From an uncultured Bacteroidales bacterium (GTDB lineage Bacteria > Bacteroidota > Bacteroidia > Bacteroidales > Paludibacteraceae), in NCBI GenBank assembly GCA_903929065.1, contig CAIYTJ010000448.1:1-5730 (forward strand): DNA of 5,730 bases, given 5' to 3'. This document shows positions 1-5,730 of the stretch, one piece after another. Numbering within the stretch: position 1 is the stretch's first letter; every line of letters begins with the position of its first letter. A program made the position numbers and the translations under genes. The notes beneath the pieces are model-generated. The model ran no database searches. It was not told the origin of the DNA and worked only from the letters and a program-made list of their open reading frames with translations.

Positions 1-2519
1 TATTTATGTACTATGGCTTCAGGTTTTACTATACTGGCTTTTATTTCCTTGGTTTCAGGATTTAAGTCCATTAAAATAGTATCGCCGGGTACTACTTCAC
101 CAGCCAAAACTACATCAGCAAGTTCATCTTCAAGGTATTTTTGAATTGCACGCTTCAATGGACGAGCACCAAACTGAACATCATATCCTTTTTCGGCAAT
201 GAAATCTTTGGCTTCATTCGTTAATTCCAGGTTATAACCCATGGTCGTAACACGTCCGAAAATACCTTTCAGTTCCAAATCAATGATTGAACGAATTGAC
301 TCCTTACTTAACTGGTCAAACATAATCACATCATCCACTCGATTCAGAAATTCCGGAGCAAATGTACGGTTCAATGCTTTTTGAATGACACTTCGCGAGA
401 ACTCAGATTCGTGTTCAGAAGTTGATGGAGTTGTAAATCCAACGCCTTTTCCAAAATCTTTCAACTGACGCGTTCCAACATTGGAAGTCATAATGATAAT
501 GGTGTTTTTGAAATCAATCCGACGACCCAAACTATCAGTTAAACGACCTTCGTCCATTACCTGAAGTAAAATATTGAACACATCGGGATGCGCTTTTTCT
601 ATTTCGTCAAGCAAAATGATAGAATACGGTTTGCGGCGTACTTTTTCTGTCAACTGACCGCCTTCTTCGTAACCAACATATCCCGGAGGCGCTCCGATAA
701 GTCTGGAAACGCTGAATTTTTCCATATATTCACTCATATCAACCCGAATCAAGGCTTCTGAACTATCGAACATAAATTCTGCCAAAATCTTAGCTAAATG
801 CGTTTTTCCAACACCGGTCGGACCAAGAAATATAAATGAACCTATTGGTTTGTTTGGATCTTTCAACCCAATACGATTACGTTGAATAGCCTTTACAATT
901 TTATTCACAGCTTCATCCTGTCCGATAACTTTGCCTTGCAAAACTTCTTTCATTTGACGAAGCTTCAATCCTTCGGCCTGAGCAATGCGTTGAACCGGAA
1001 TTCCCGACATCATAGCTACTACTTCGGCAACCTGTTCTTCGTCAACCGTTTCCGGATGTTGTTGGGCTTCTTCTTCCCAGCGTTTCACTGCATCTTCAAG
1101 CTGATATTGCAATTGTTTTTCGTGATCACGGATTGGCCCGGCCAATTCATATTTTTGTTCGGAAAGCACTTTCAGTTTTTCTTTCCGTAAATCTTCAATT
1201 TGTTTTTCAAGTTCTTCTATTTCCGGAGGAACCGAAACTGTGCCAATGTGAACCCGTGAACCGGCTTCGTCCAATGCATCAATAGCTTTATCAGGAAAAC
1301 AACGGTCGGTAATATAACGTTCTGTCAGTCGAACACAGGCCTTGATAGCATCCGGTGTATAGCGCACATTATGGTGGTATTCGTACCGATCCTGAATATT
1401 TTCAAGAATTTGCAGTGTTTCTTCCGCTGTAGTCGGATCAACCATTACTTTCTGGAAACGACGTTCCAATGCACCATCTTTTTCAATGCTTTGACGGTAT
1501 TCGTCGAGTGTAGTTGCACCAACGCATTGAATTTCACCACACGCCAGAGCCGGTTTCAGCATATTGGCAGCATCCAGTGAACCGGGAGCACCACCGGCAC
1601 CCACAATGGTATGAATTTCGTCAATAAACAATATGACATCCGGATTTTTCTGCAATTCGTTCAAAATAGCTTTAATCCGTTCTTCAAATTGTCCACGGTA
1701 TTTCGTTCCGGCAACAATCGAAGCCATATCGAGCGAAACCACACGCTTATCAAACAAAACCCGGGAAACACGACGTTGTATGATTCGCAATGCCAAACCT
1801 TCTACAATTGCTGATTTTCCAACACCGGGGTCGCCAATCAATACAGGATTATTTTTCTTACGTCGGCTTAAAATCTGAGCCAGTCGTTCAATTTCTTTCA
1901 CACGACCAACAATCGGGTCAAGTCGGTTTTCAAGCGCAGCTTTTGTAATATCTGTTCCAAAAGTATCCAGAGCAGGTGTGTCGCTTTGTTTGGTACCAGT
2001 TGAAGCGGAAGAAGGAGCTGATTTTTTCTTTTGGCGCGGATCTTCATCATCATCATCCTCGTCCTGAAAACTTGAACCCACTATCGGCATATCATGAGGC
2101 GCTTCAATCAATGCCTTAGCCTGTTCATAGGTTAAATGTTCGGCCAGCAAAATATCACCTGCAAGATTATTTTTTTCTTTTAAAATGGCAAGCAGCAAAT
2201 GTTCGGTATCAGCTGTTTCAGCTGATAATGAACGTGTTTCGAGCTCCATTATTTTTTTTATACGTTCGGTGCTTTTCAATGATGGTAATTCTGCACCGGT
2301 TGGTTCCAAATCAGTACGAATCTGACTTTCAATGGTTTGTTTTATTTTGGATAAACTGACGTGCGATACGTTTAAAATATCGATTGCTTTTCCACTCCCA
2401 TTTCGCAAAATTCCCAGCAAAAGATGCTCCGGGCCGATATAATTGTTACCCAAACGCTCGGCTTCCTGTGAGCTGTATAATAGCACGTTGTGCAATTGTT
2501 CCGAATAGTTGACTGACAT
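1..2519 (-). CDS. clpC: ATP-dependent Clp protease ATP-binding subunit ClpC (3' end at or beyond window edge)
   Basis: Cytoplasmic AAA+ unfoldase that uses ATP to unfold substrates and thread them into the ClpP peptidase. The 839 complete codons visible show the full ClpC order. Two Clp_N repeats span about residues 2-70 and 80-145, each with a PEHLLL/TEHLLL-type helix. A charged linker follows (about 146-190). AAA module 1 has Walker A GDPGVGKS (K235) and Walker B with D300/E301. A short middle domain holds a UVR-like motif around 452-485 (KYELAGPIRDHEKQL). AAA module 2 has Walker A GPTGVGKT (K572), Walker B with D638/E639, and a VGF loop at 693-695, the expected ClpP-docking site. The conserved GARPLKRAIQ segment lies near the end. 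The short middle domain, UVR motif and VGF loop argue against ClpB. The start ATG at 2519 has AGAGGAG nine bases upstream. The last two bases in the window (minus-strand TA) begin codon 840, which could be a stop or tyrosine, so the protein is complete or nearly so. No frameshift seen. Confidence 0.96.
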   Translation of the reverse strand, partial: MSVNYSEQLHNVLLYSSQEAERLGNNYIGPEHLLLGILRNGSGKAIDILNVSHVSLSKIKQTIESQIRTDLEPTGAELPSLKSTERIKKIMELETRSLSAETADTEHLLLAILKEKNNLAGDILLAEHLTYEQAKALIEAPHDMPIVGSSFQDEDDDDEDPRQKKKSAPSSASTGTKQSDTPALDTFGTDITKAALENRLDPIVGRVKEIERLAQILSRRKKNNPVLIGDPGVGKSAIVEGLALRIIQRRVSRVLFDKRVVSLDMASIVAGTKYRGQFEERIKAILNELQKNPDVILFIDEIHTIVGAGGAPGSLDAANMLKPALACGEIQCVGATTLDEYRQSIEKDGALERRFQKVMVDPTTAEETLQILENIQDRYEYHHNVRYTPDAIKACVRLTERYITDRCFPDKAIDALDEAGSRVHIGTVSVPPEIEELEKQIEDLRKEKLKVLSEQKYELAGPIRDHEKQLQYQLEDAVKRWEEEAQQHPETVDEEQVAEVVAMMSGIPVQRIAQAEGLKLRQMKEVLQGKVIGQDEAVNKIVKAIQRNRIGLKDPNKPIGSFIFLGPTGVGKTHLAKILAEFMFDSSEALIRVDMSEYMEKFSVSRLIGAPPGYVGYEEGGQLTEKVRRKPYSIILLDEIEKAHPDVFNILLQVMDEGRLTDSLGRRIDFKNTIIIMTSNVGTRQLKDFGKGVGFTTPSTSEHESEFSRSVIQKALNRTFAPEFLNRVDDVIMFDQLSKESIRSIIDLELKGIFGRVTTMGYNLELTNEAKDFIAEKGYDVQFGARPLKRAIQKYLEDELADVVLAGEVVPGDTILMDLNPETKEIKASIVKPEAIVHK

Positions 2520-2528
2520 ATGTTGGTT

Positions 2529-2535
2529 CTCCTCT
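2529..2535 (-). promoter_or_regulatory. Shine-Dalgarno site of clpC
   Basis: On the minus strand this reads AGAGGAG, nine bases before the ATG at 2519. It supports that start codon. It is notable because the other two genes in the window have no such site, as is common in Bacteroidota. Confidence 0.7.
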
Positions 2536-2546
2536 TTATTGTTTTA

Positions 2547-2578
2547 CAAATATAGTGATTAAAAATTGTAATGGTAAA
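2547..2578 (-). promoter_or_regulatory. clpC promoter, Bacteroidota sigma type
   Basis: On the minus strand TATATTTG (2547-2554) is an exact match to the Bacteroidota -7 consensus TAnnTTTG. A -33-like TTTA (2575-2578, consensus TTTG/TTG) lies 20 bases further upstream, which is the expected spacing. Transcription would start near 2540, giving a leader of only about 20 bases with the Shine-Dalgarno site inside it. No CtsR or CIRCE heat-shock operator is visible nearby. Confidence 0.65.
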
Positions 2579-2644
2579 CCTGATTATTAAATTTTGGATT
2601 AAAATGGATTTATTTTATTTCAAAAAGATGCTGACAAAAAGCGT

Positions 2645-2674
2645 ACCGAAACAAAAAAAGCATTTTTATTCGGT
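2645..2674. repeat. Inverted repeat in the divergent intergenic region
   Basis: ACCGAA (2645-2650) is repeated inverted as TTCGGT (2669-2674). Between them an A-run (2655-2659) can pair with a T-run (2663-2667) across GCA, giving an interrupted hairpin. It lies upstream of the proposed -33 elements of both divergent genes, so it is placed like an operator or binding site rather than a terminator. It may also be chance in AT-rich DNA; function unknown. Confidence 0.35.
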
Positions 2675-2686
2675 TATTTTGGCAGA

Positions 2687-2720
2687 TTGACAATATAAAT
2701 GATTTTTTTAAGTAGATTTG
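2687..2720 (+). promoter_or_regulatory. Probable promoter of the MFS transporter gene
   Basis: TAGATTTG (2713-2720) matches the Bacteroidota -7 consensus TAnnTTTG exactly. A TTG (2687-2689, within TTGACA) lies 23 bases upstream, slightly wider than the usual spacing of about 19-21, so the -33 assignment is less certain than the -7. The leader to the ATG would be roughly 65 bases, AT-rich and without a Shine-Dalgarno site. Confidence 0.5.
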
Positions 2721-2791
2721 CAGCCGAAAATTGGAATTCGTTCTCTTCAAAATTCTCTTTAGTAGAAAACACTTAAAAATTTAAATAGTTT

Positions 2792-4180
2792 ATGACAGAA
2801 AAAATTTCTCTTACAATTCGTGACTCTAAGTCAGCTCGATGGACAGCGCTTGTGATTTTATCATTCACAATGTTTGCTGCCTATATGTTTACTGAAATTA
2901 TCTCACCACTGAAACCAATTCTGGAAAGGTCGTATGCATGGGATAGTTCCGATTTTGGAGTTGTAGCAAGTTCTTATGGACTCTTCAATGTTTTCTTCAT
3001 CATGCTCCTCATTGTTGGTGTATTACTCGACAAATTTGGAATCCGTTTTAGTACAATTGGATCAGTCTTAATCATGATTATTGGAGGTGCAATCAAATAT
3101 ATTGCATTCAAAGGTGCCTTTTCAACAACTGAAACTATCAATGTTTTAGGATTATGGCATATCAAAGAGCAAGTATTTTATGCATCAGTTGGTTATGCAT
3201 TATTTGGTGTTGGTTGTGAATATGCGGGAATAACCGTTTCAAAAGCCATTGTAAAATGGTTTAAAGGCAGAGAAATGGCATTAGCCATGGGTATGCAGGT
3301 GGCAATTGCACGTATAGGATCATTCGTCCCATTAGCATTTGGTGCTTATATTGCGCAAATAAAAGGTGTTCCGTTCTGGATTTTATGTGGAGTCTTACTT
3401 CTTGTACTTGGTTTAGGTGCATTTGTCTATTATAATATAATGGACAAAAAACTTGATAAACAAGTTGGTTTACAAAATGACAATGATAGCACAAGTGATG
3501 AATTTAAAATTTCTGATTTGAGTGTAATTTTTAAAAACCGTGGTTTCTGGTTAATAGCGATCTTATGTGTTCTGTTCTATTCAGCTGTTTTTCCATTTTA
3601 TAAATACGGACCTGATCTCATGGTGAATAAATTTGGTGTATCCGAAAAATGGGCTGGTGTTCTACCAAGTCTTGTTCCTTTTGGAACAATGATTCTTACT
3701 CCTTTTTTTGGCAGCTTTTATGACAAAAGAGGTAAAGGTGCTTCTATTATGATTCTTGGGGCTTTCTTACTTATTATTGTTCATGTAATATTCTACTTAC
3801 CCTTCATTACAAGCGTTGTTGCTGCTTTTTTCAATGTTCTTCTTTTAGGAATTGCTTTTTCTTTGGTACCTTCAGCTATGTGGCCTTCGGTACCAAAAAT
3901 AATTCCTGAGAAACAACTCGGAAGTGCATATGCTGCTATTTTTTGGATTCAAAACTTTGGATTATGGGGCATTCCATTACTTATTGGAGTTGTATTAGAT
4001 AAGACCAATCCAGGTATAGCTGCAGCCAAAGCTGCAGGACAAAATATTACATATGATTATCAAAAAACTTGGATAATCTTTGTAGTGCTTACACTTGTGG
4101 CTCTCCTTGTTGCCTTTATGCTTAAAGCTGAAGACAAGAAAAAAGGCTACGGTCTGGAATTACCAAATATGAAAAAATAG
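2792..4180 (+). CDS. MFS transporter, MFSD1-like (candidate dipeptide/small-solute carrier)
   Basis: Complete 462-residue inner-membrane carrier with about twelve hydrophobic helices: roughly 17-38, 54-78, 86-106, 127-146, 164-187 and 194-214, then a hydrophilic central loop (215-250), then 251-270, 286-309, 316-336, 340-362, 378-402 and 426-445. The MFS loop 2-3 signature is GVLLDKFGIR (76-85, with D80, G83, R85), and a degenerate copy GSFYDKRGKG (307-316) sits in loop 8-9, as expected for two duplicated halves. The helix 4-5 region carries a buried-looking E143 (GCEYAG), WFKGRE (156-161) and ARIGS (173-177). From memory, eukaryotic MFSD1 has the same pattern: GGES, WFKGKE and ARIGS with the same Glu-to-Arg spacing of 31. 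The IPEKQLGSAY and IQNFGLWG segments (371-392) also resemble it. MFSD1 carries dipeptides; extending that substrate to this protein is inference. The start is fixed by an in-frame TAG two codons upstream. It is flanked by its own promoter and terminator, so is probably monocistronic. Its base composition seems slightly AT-richer than its neighbours. Confidence 0.92.
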   Translation: MTEKISLTIRDSKSARWTALVILSFTMFAAYMFTEIISPLKPILERSYAWDSSDFGVVASSYGLFNVFFIMLLIVGVLLDKFGIRFSTIGSVLIMIIGGAIKYIAFKGAFSTTETINVLGLWHIKEQVFYASVGYALFGVGCEYAGITVSKAIVKWFKGREMALAMGMQVAIARIGSFVPLAFGAYIAQIKGVPFWILCGVLLLVLGLGAFVYYNIMDKKLDKQVGLQNDNDSTSDEFKISDLSVIFKNRGFWLIAILCVLFYSAVFPFYKYGPDLMVNKFGVSEKWAGVLPSLVPFGTMILTPFFGSFYDKRGKGASIMILGAFLLIIVHVIFYLPFITSVVAAFFNVLLLGIAFSLVPSAMWPSVPKIIPEKQLGSAYAAIFWIQNFGLWGIPLLIGVVLDKTNPGIAAAKAAGQNITYDYQKTWIIFVVLTLVALLVAFMLKAEDKKKGYGLELPNMKK

Positions 4181-4202
4181 TTTCTTGTGATTCTAAATAT
4201 TT

Positions 4203-4234
4203 TAAAGCCGTGCGAAATCTTTTGCGCGGCTTTA
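4203..4234 (+). terminator. Rho-independent terminator after the MFS gene
   Basis: AAAGCCGTGC (4204-4213) pairs with GCGCGGCTTT (4224-4233), ten pairs with one G-U wobble, around a ten-base AT-rich loop. A further T-A pair (4203/4234) extends the stem. The downstream side is T-rich (TTTATTGTTT). It begins 23 bases after the stop codon at 4180 and ends 98 bases before the next gene, so it separates the transporter from the mutase transcript. Confidence 0.8.
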
Positions 4235-4286
4235 TTGTTTATATAAAAGTAGTACCAGAGGTCTTTTTACTTTCAAAAAAAAGATG

Positions 4287-4294
4287 TATTTTTA
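4287..4294 (+). promoter_or_regulatory. Possible -7 element of the phosphosugar mutase gene
   Basis: TATTTTTA matches seven of eight positions of the TAnnTTTG consensus and lies 38 bases before the ATG at 4333. No convincing -33 TTTG is seen at the usual distance; only a T-run around 4264-4268 is nearby. A promoter is expected here because a terminator lies just upstream. Confidence 0.35.
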
Positions 4295-4332
4295 TCGCTC
4301 AAAATAAAACAAATTATCAAACTATAAACGAT

Positions 4333-5730
4333 ATGGAAAACAGCACATTACTAAACGAAGTAATGGCCAAAGCGCAAACTTGGCTGAATGGAAATTATAA
4401 CGAGGAAACAAAAAACGAAGTTCGCCGCTTAATGTATGCCGATGATAAAAGCGAATTAATTGAATCGTTCTATCGAGATTTAGAATTTGGAACAGGCGGA
4501 TTGCGTGGTATAATGGGTGCAGGTACGAACCGAATGAACATCTACACGGTTGGTGCAGCCACACAAGGATTAAGTAATTATTTGAAAGCACAATTTCCCG
4601 GAATTCCTCAAATCAGCGTGGTAATTGGACACGATTGCCGCAACAACAGCCGTTTGTTTGCCGAAATTTCAGCGAATATCTTTTCTGCTAACGGTATCAA
4701 GGTTTATTTGTTCGAAGACCTCCGTCCCACTCCAGAAGCATCTTTTGCAATTCGTCAATTAGGTTGTCAAAGCGGCATTATTCTTACTGCTTCACACAAT
4801 CCGAAAGAATACAACGGTTATAAAGCATATTGGGACGACGGCGCACAAATGATTGCCCCACATGACGAAAACGTGATTACCGAGGTTTTGAAAATTACGA
4901 ATGTTGATGATATCAAATTTGAAGGAAATCCGTCATTAATTGAAATTATCGGAGAAGAAATTGACAAAGCATTTATCGAAAATATTAAAACTCTTTCGCT
5001 TTCACCTGATGCCATTAAACGCAACAGTGACCTGAAAATCGTTTATACGCCGATACACGGAACAGGTGTAAAACTGATTCCACGTGCATTGAAAGAATAC
5101 GGATTTACAAATGTTATTCCCGTTCCGGAACAAAATGTTGTCAGTGGAAACTTTCCAACAGTAGTTTCTCCAAACCCTGAAGAACCAGCAGCACTGGATA
5201 TGGCAGTGAAAAAAGCCATCGAAACTGATGCTGATATCGTTATGGCTTCCGATCCGGATGCTGACCGCTTGGGTATCGCTCTTAAAAATGATAAAGGTGA
5301 ATGGATTTTGGTAAATGGCAATCAAACTGCGTTATTGTTCATCTATTACCTGATTCGACGTTGGAAAGAACTGGGCAAACTGACCGGAAACGAATATATT
5401 GTAAAAACCATTGTTACTACGGAGATTATCAAGCAAATTGCCGAACGCAACAATGTGGAAATGTTCGACTGTTACACCGGCTTTAAATGGATTGCAGCTG
5501 TTATTCGTGAAAATGAGGGAAAAAAAACATATATCGGAGGCGGTGAAGAAAGTTATGGTTTCCTGCCGGAAGAATTTGCGCGGGACAAAGATGCCGTTTC
5601 ATCATGTGCATTGATGGCTGAAATCGCTGCCTGGGCAAAAGATAACGGAAAAACATTGTTTGAACAACTACAGGATATATATGTAGAATATGGTTTTGGT
5701 AAGGAAAAAGGCATTTCGGTAGTACGCAAA
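4333..5730 (+). CDS. pgcA: Phospho-sugar mutase (phosphoglucomutase/phosphomannomutase family), 3' truncated by window edge
   Basis: Cytoplasmic alpha-D-phosphohexomutase that moves phosphate between C1 and C6 of a hexose, most likely glucose, linking glycolysis to glycogen and cell-surface sugar synthesis. The reading frame is open for 466 codons to the window edge. The hallmark sites occur in order: FGTGGLRG (52-59) near the N-terminus; catalytic phosphoserine loop TASHNP (152-157, S154 the phosphate carrier); magnesium site DPDADR (307-312, D307, D309, D311); and sugar-binding loop GGEESYG (403-409). The segment TGFKW precedes the sugar loop. The GGEESYG loop and overall spacing fit the PgcA/PGM2-type branch of about 580 residues, so roughly 115 C-terminal residues, including the phosphate-binding domain 4, are missing. 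The start is the first in-frame ATG after the upstream terminator, with no Shine-Dalgarno site. The gene symbol is by analogy with Bacillus PgcA; activity on mannose phosphate or phosphopentose cannot be excluded. Confidence 0.95.
   Translation, partial: MENSTLLNEVMAKAQTWLNGNYNEETKNEVRRLMYADDKSELIESFYRDLEFGTGGLRGIMGAGTNRMNIYTVGAATQGLSNYLKAQFPGIPQISVVIGHDCRNNSRLFAEISANIFSANGIKVYLFEDLRPTPEASFAIRQLGCQSGIILTASHNPKEYNGYKAYWDDGAQMIAPHDENVITEVLKITNVDDIKFEGNPSLIEIIGEEIDKAFIENIKTLSLSPDAIKRNSDLKIVYTPIHGTGVKLIPRALKEYGFTNVIPVPEQNVVSGNFPTVVSPNPEEPAALDMAVKKAIETDADIVMASDPDADRLGIALKNDKGEWILVNGNQTALLFIYYLIRRWKELGKLTGNEYIVKTIVTTEIIKQIAERNNVEMFDCYTGFKWIAAVIRENEGKKTYIGGGEESYGFLPEEFARDKDAVSSCALMAEIAAWAKDNGKTLFEQLQDIYVEYGFGKEKGISVVRK

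Noticed and set aside
882..1878. Plus-strand open frames at 882-1190, 1371-1580, 1611-1814 and 1633-1878
   Set aside because: All lie antisense within the well-supported clpC coding sequence and show no recognisable domain; they are shadows.
2040..2063. CAT-type microsatellite as a stand-alone repeat element
   Set aside because: Only a few units long, in frame, and explained by the acidic linker codons of clpC.
1..2519. ClpB (disaggregase) as the identity of the minus-strand gene
   Set aside because: ClpB has a long coiled-coil middle domain and no ClpP-docking loop; here the middle domain is short with a UVR motif and a VGF loop is present.
2569..2640. Small unannotated gene or RNA between clpC and the transporter
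   Set aside because: No open frame of useful length and no convincing structured RNA beyond the weak dyad at 2645-2674; the stretch is simple AT-rich sequence.
2520..2791. CtsR or CIRCE heat-shock operator upstream of clpC
   Set aside because: No GGTCAAA-type heptad tandem and no long TTAGCACTC/GAGTGCTAA inverted repeat is present.
2974..3494. Minus-strand open frames at 2974-3165 and 3261-3494
   Set aside because: Antisense to the MFS transporter gene, whose frame has clear helices and motifs; no independent support.
2792..4180. NarK-type nitrate/nitrite transporter
   Set aside because: The nitrate-signature glycine-rich motifs in helices 5 and 11 are not evident, and the helix 4-5 Glu/Arg pattern fits MFSD1 better.
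4322..5325. Minus-strand open frames at 4322-4591, 4818-5024, 5002-5325 and 5043-5321
   Set aside because: Antisense to the phospho-sugar mutase gene, which carries every expected active-site motif in the plus frame.
5301..5614. Plus-strand open frames at 5301-5486 and 5411-5614
   Set aside because: Out-of-frame with the mutase, which runs uninterrupted through this stretch to the window edge.

Overview
The window looks like ordinary chromosome from a member of the Bacteroidota, most likely Bacteroidales. Three things suggest this: moderately AT-rich DNA, upstream regions that carry the Bacteroidota -7 element TAnnTTTG rather than a TATAAT box, and start codons in AT-rich leaders mostly without a Shine-Dalgarno sequence. 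The genus cannot be fixed from the sequence alone.

Layout: positions 1-2519 (minus strand) hold almost all of clpC, a two-ring-module AAA+ unfoldase that feeds ClpP. Its 3' end lies at or just past the left edge. A 272-base divergent intergenic region follows (2520-2791), with a good promoter for clpC, a plausible promoter for the rightward gene, and a small dyad between them. Positions 2792-4180 (plus) hold a complete 12-helix major facilitator superfamily transporter whose helix 4-5 region resembles eukaryotic MFSD1, the lysosomal dipeptide carrier. It ends at a clear rho-independent terminator (4203-4234). Positions 4333-5730 (plus) hold the first 466 codons of a phosphoglucomutase/phosphomannomutase-type enzyme that runs off the right edge.

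The three genes appear to be separate transcription units: clpC is divergent, and a terminator separates the transporter from the mutase. They cover protein quality control, solute transport and sugar-phosphate interconversion, and nothing in the sequence ties them into one pathway. I see no mobile element, CRISPR array, tRNA, rRNA or defence locus. The item most worth following up is the MFSD1-like transporter.
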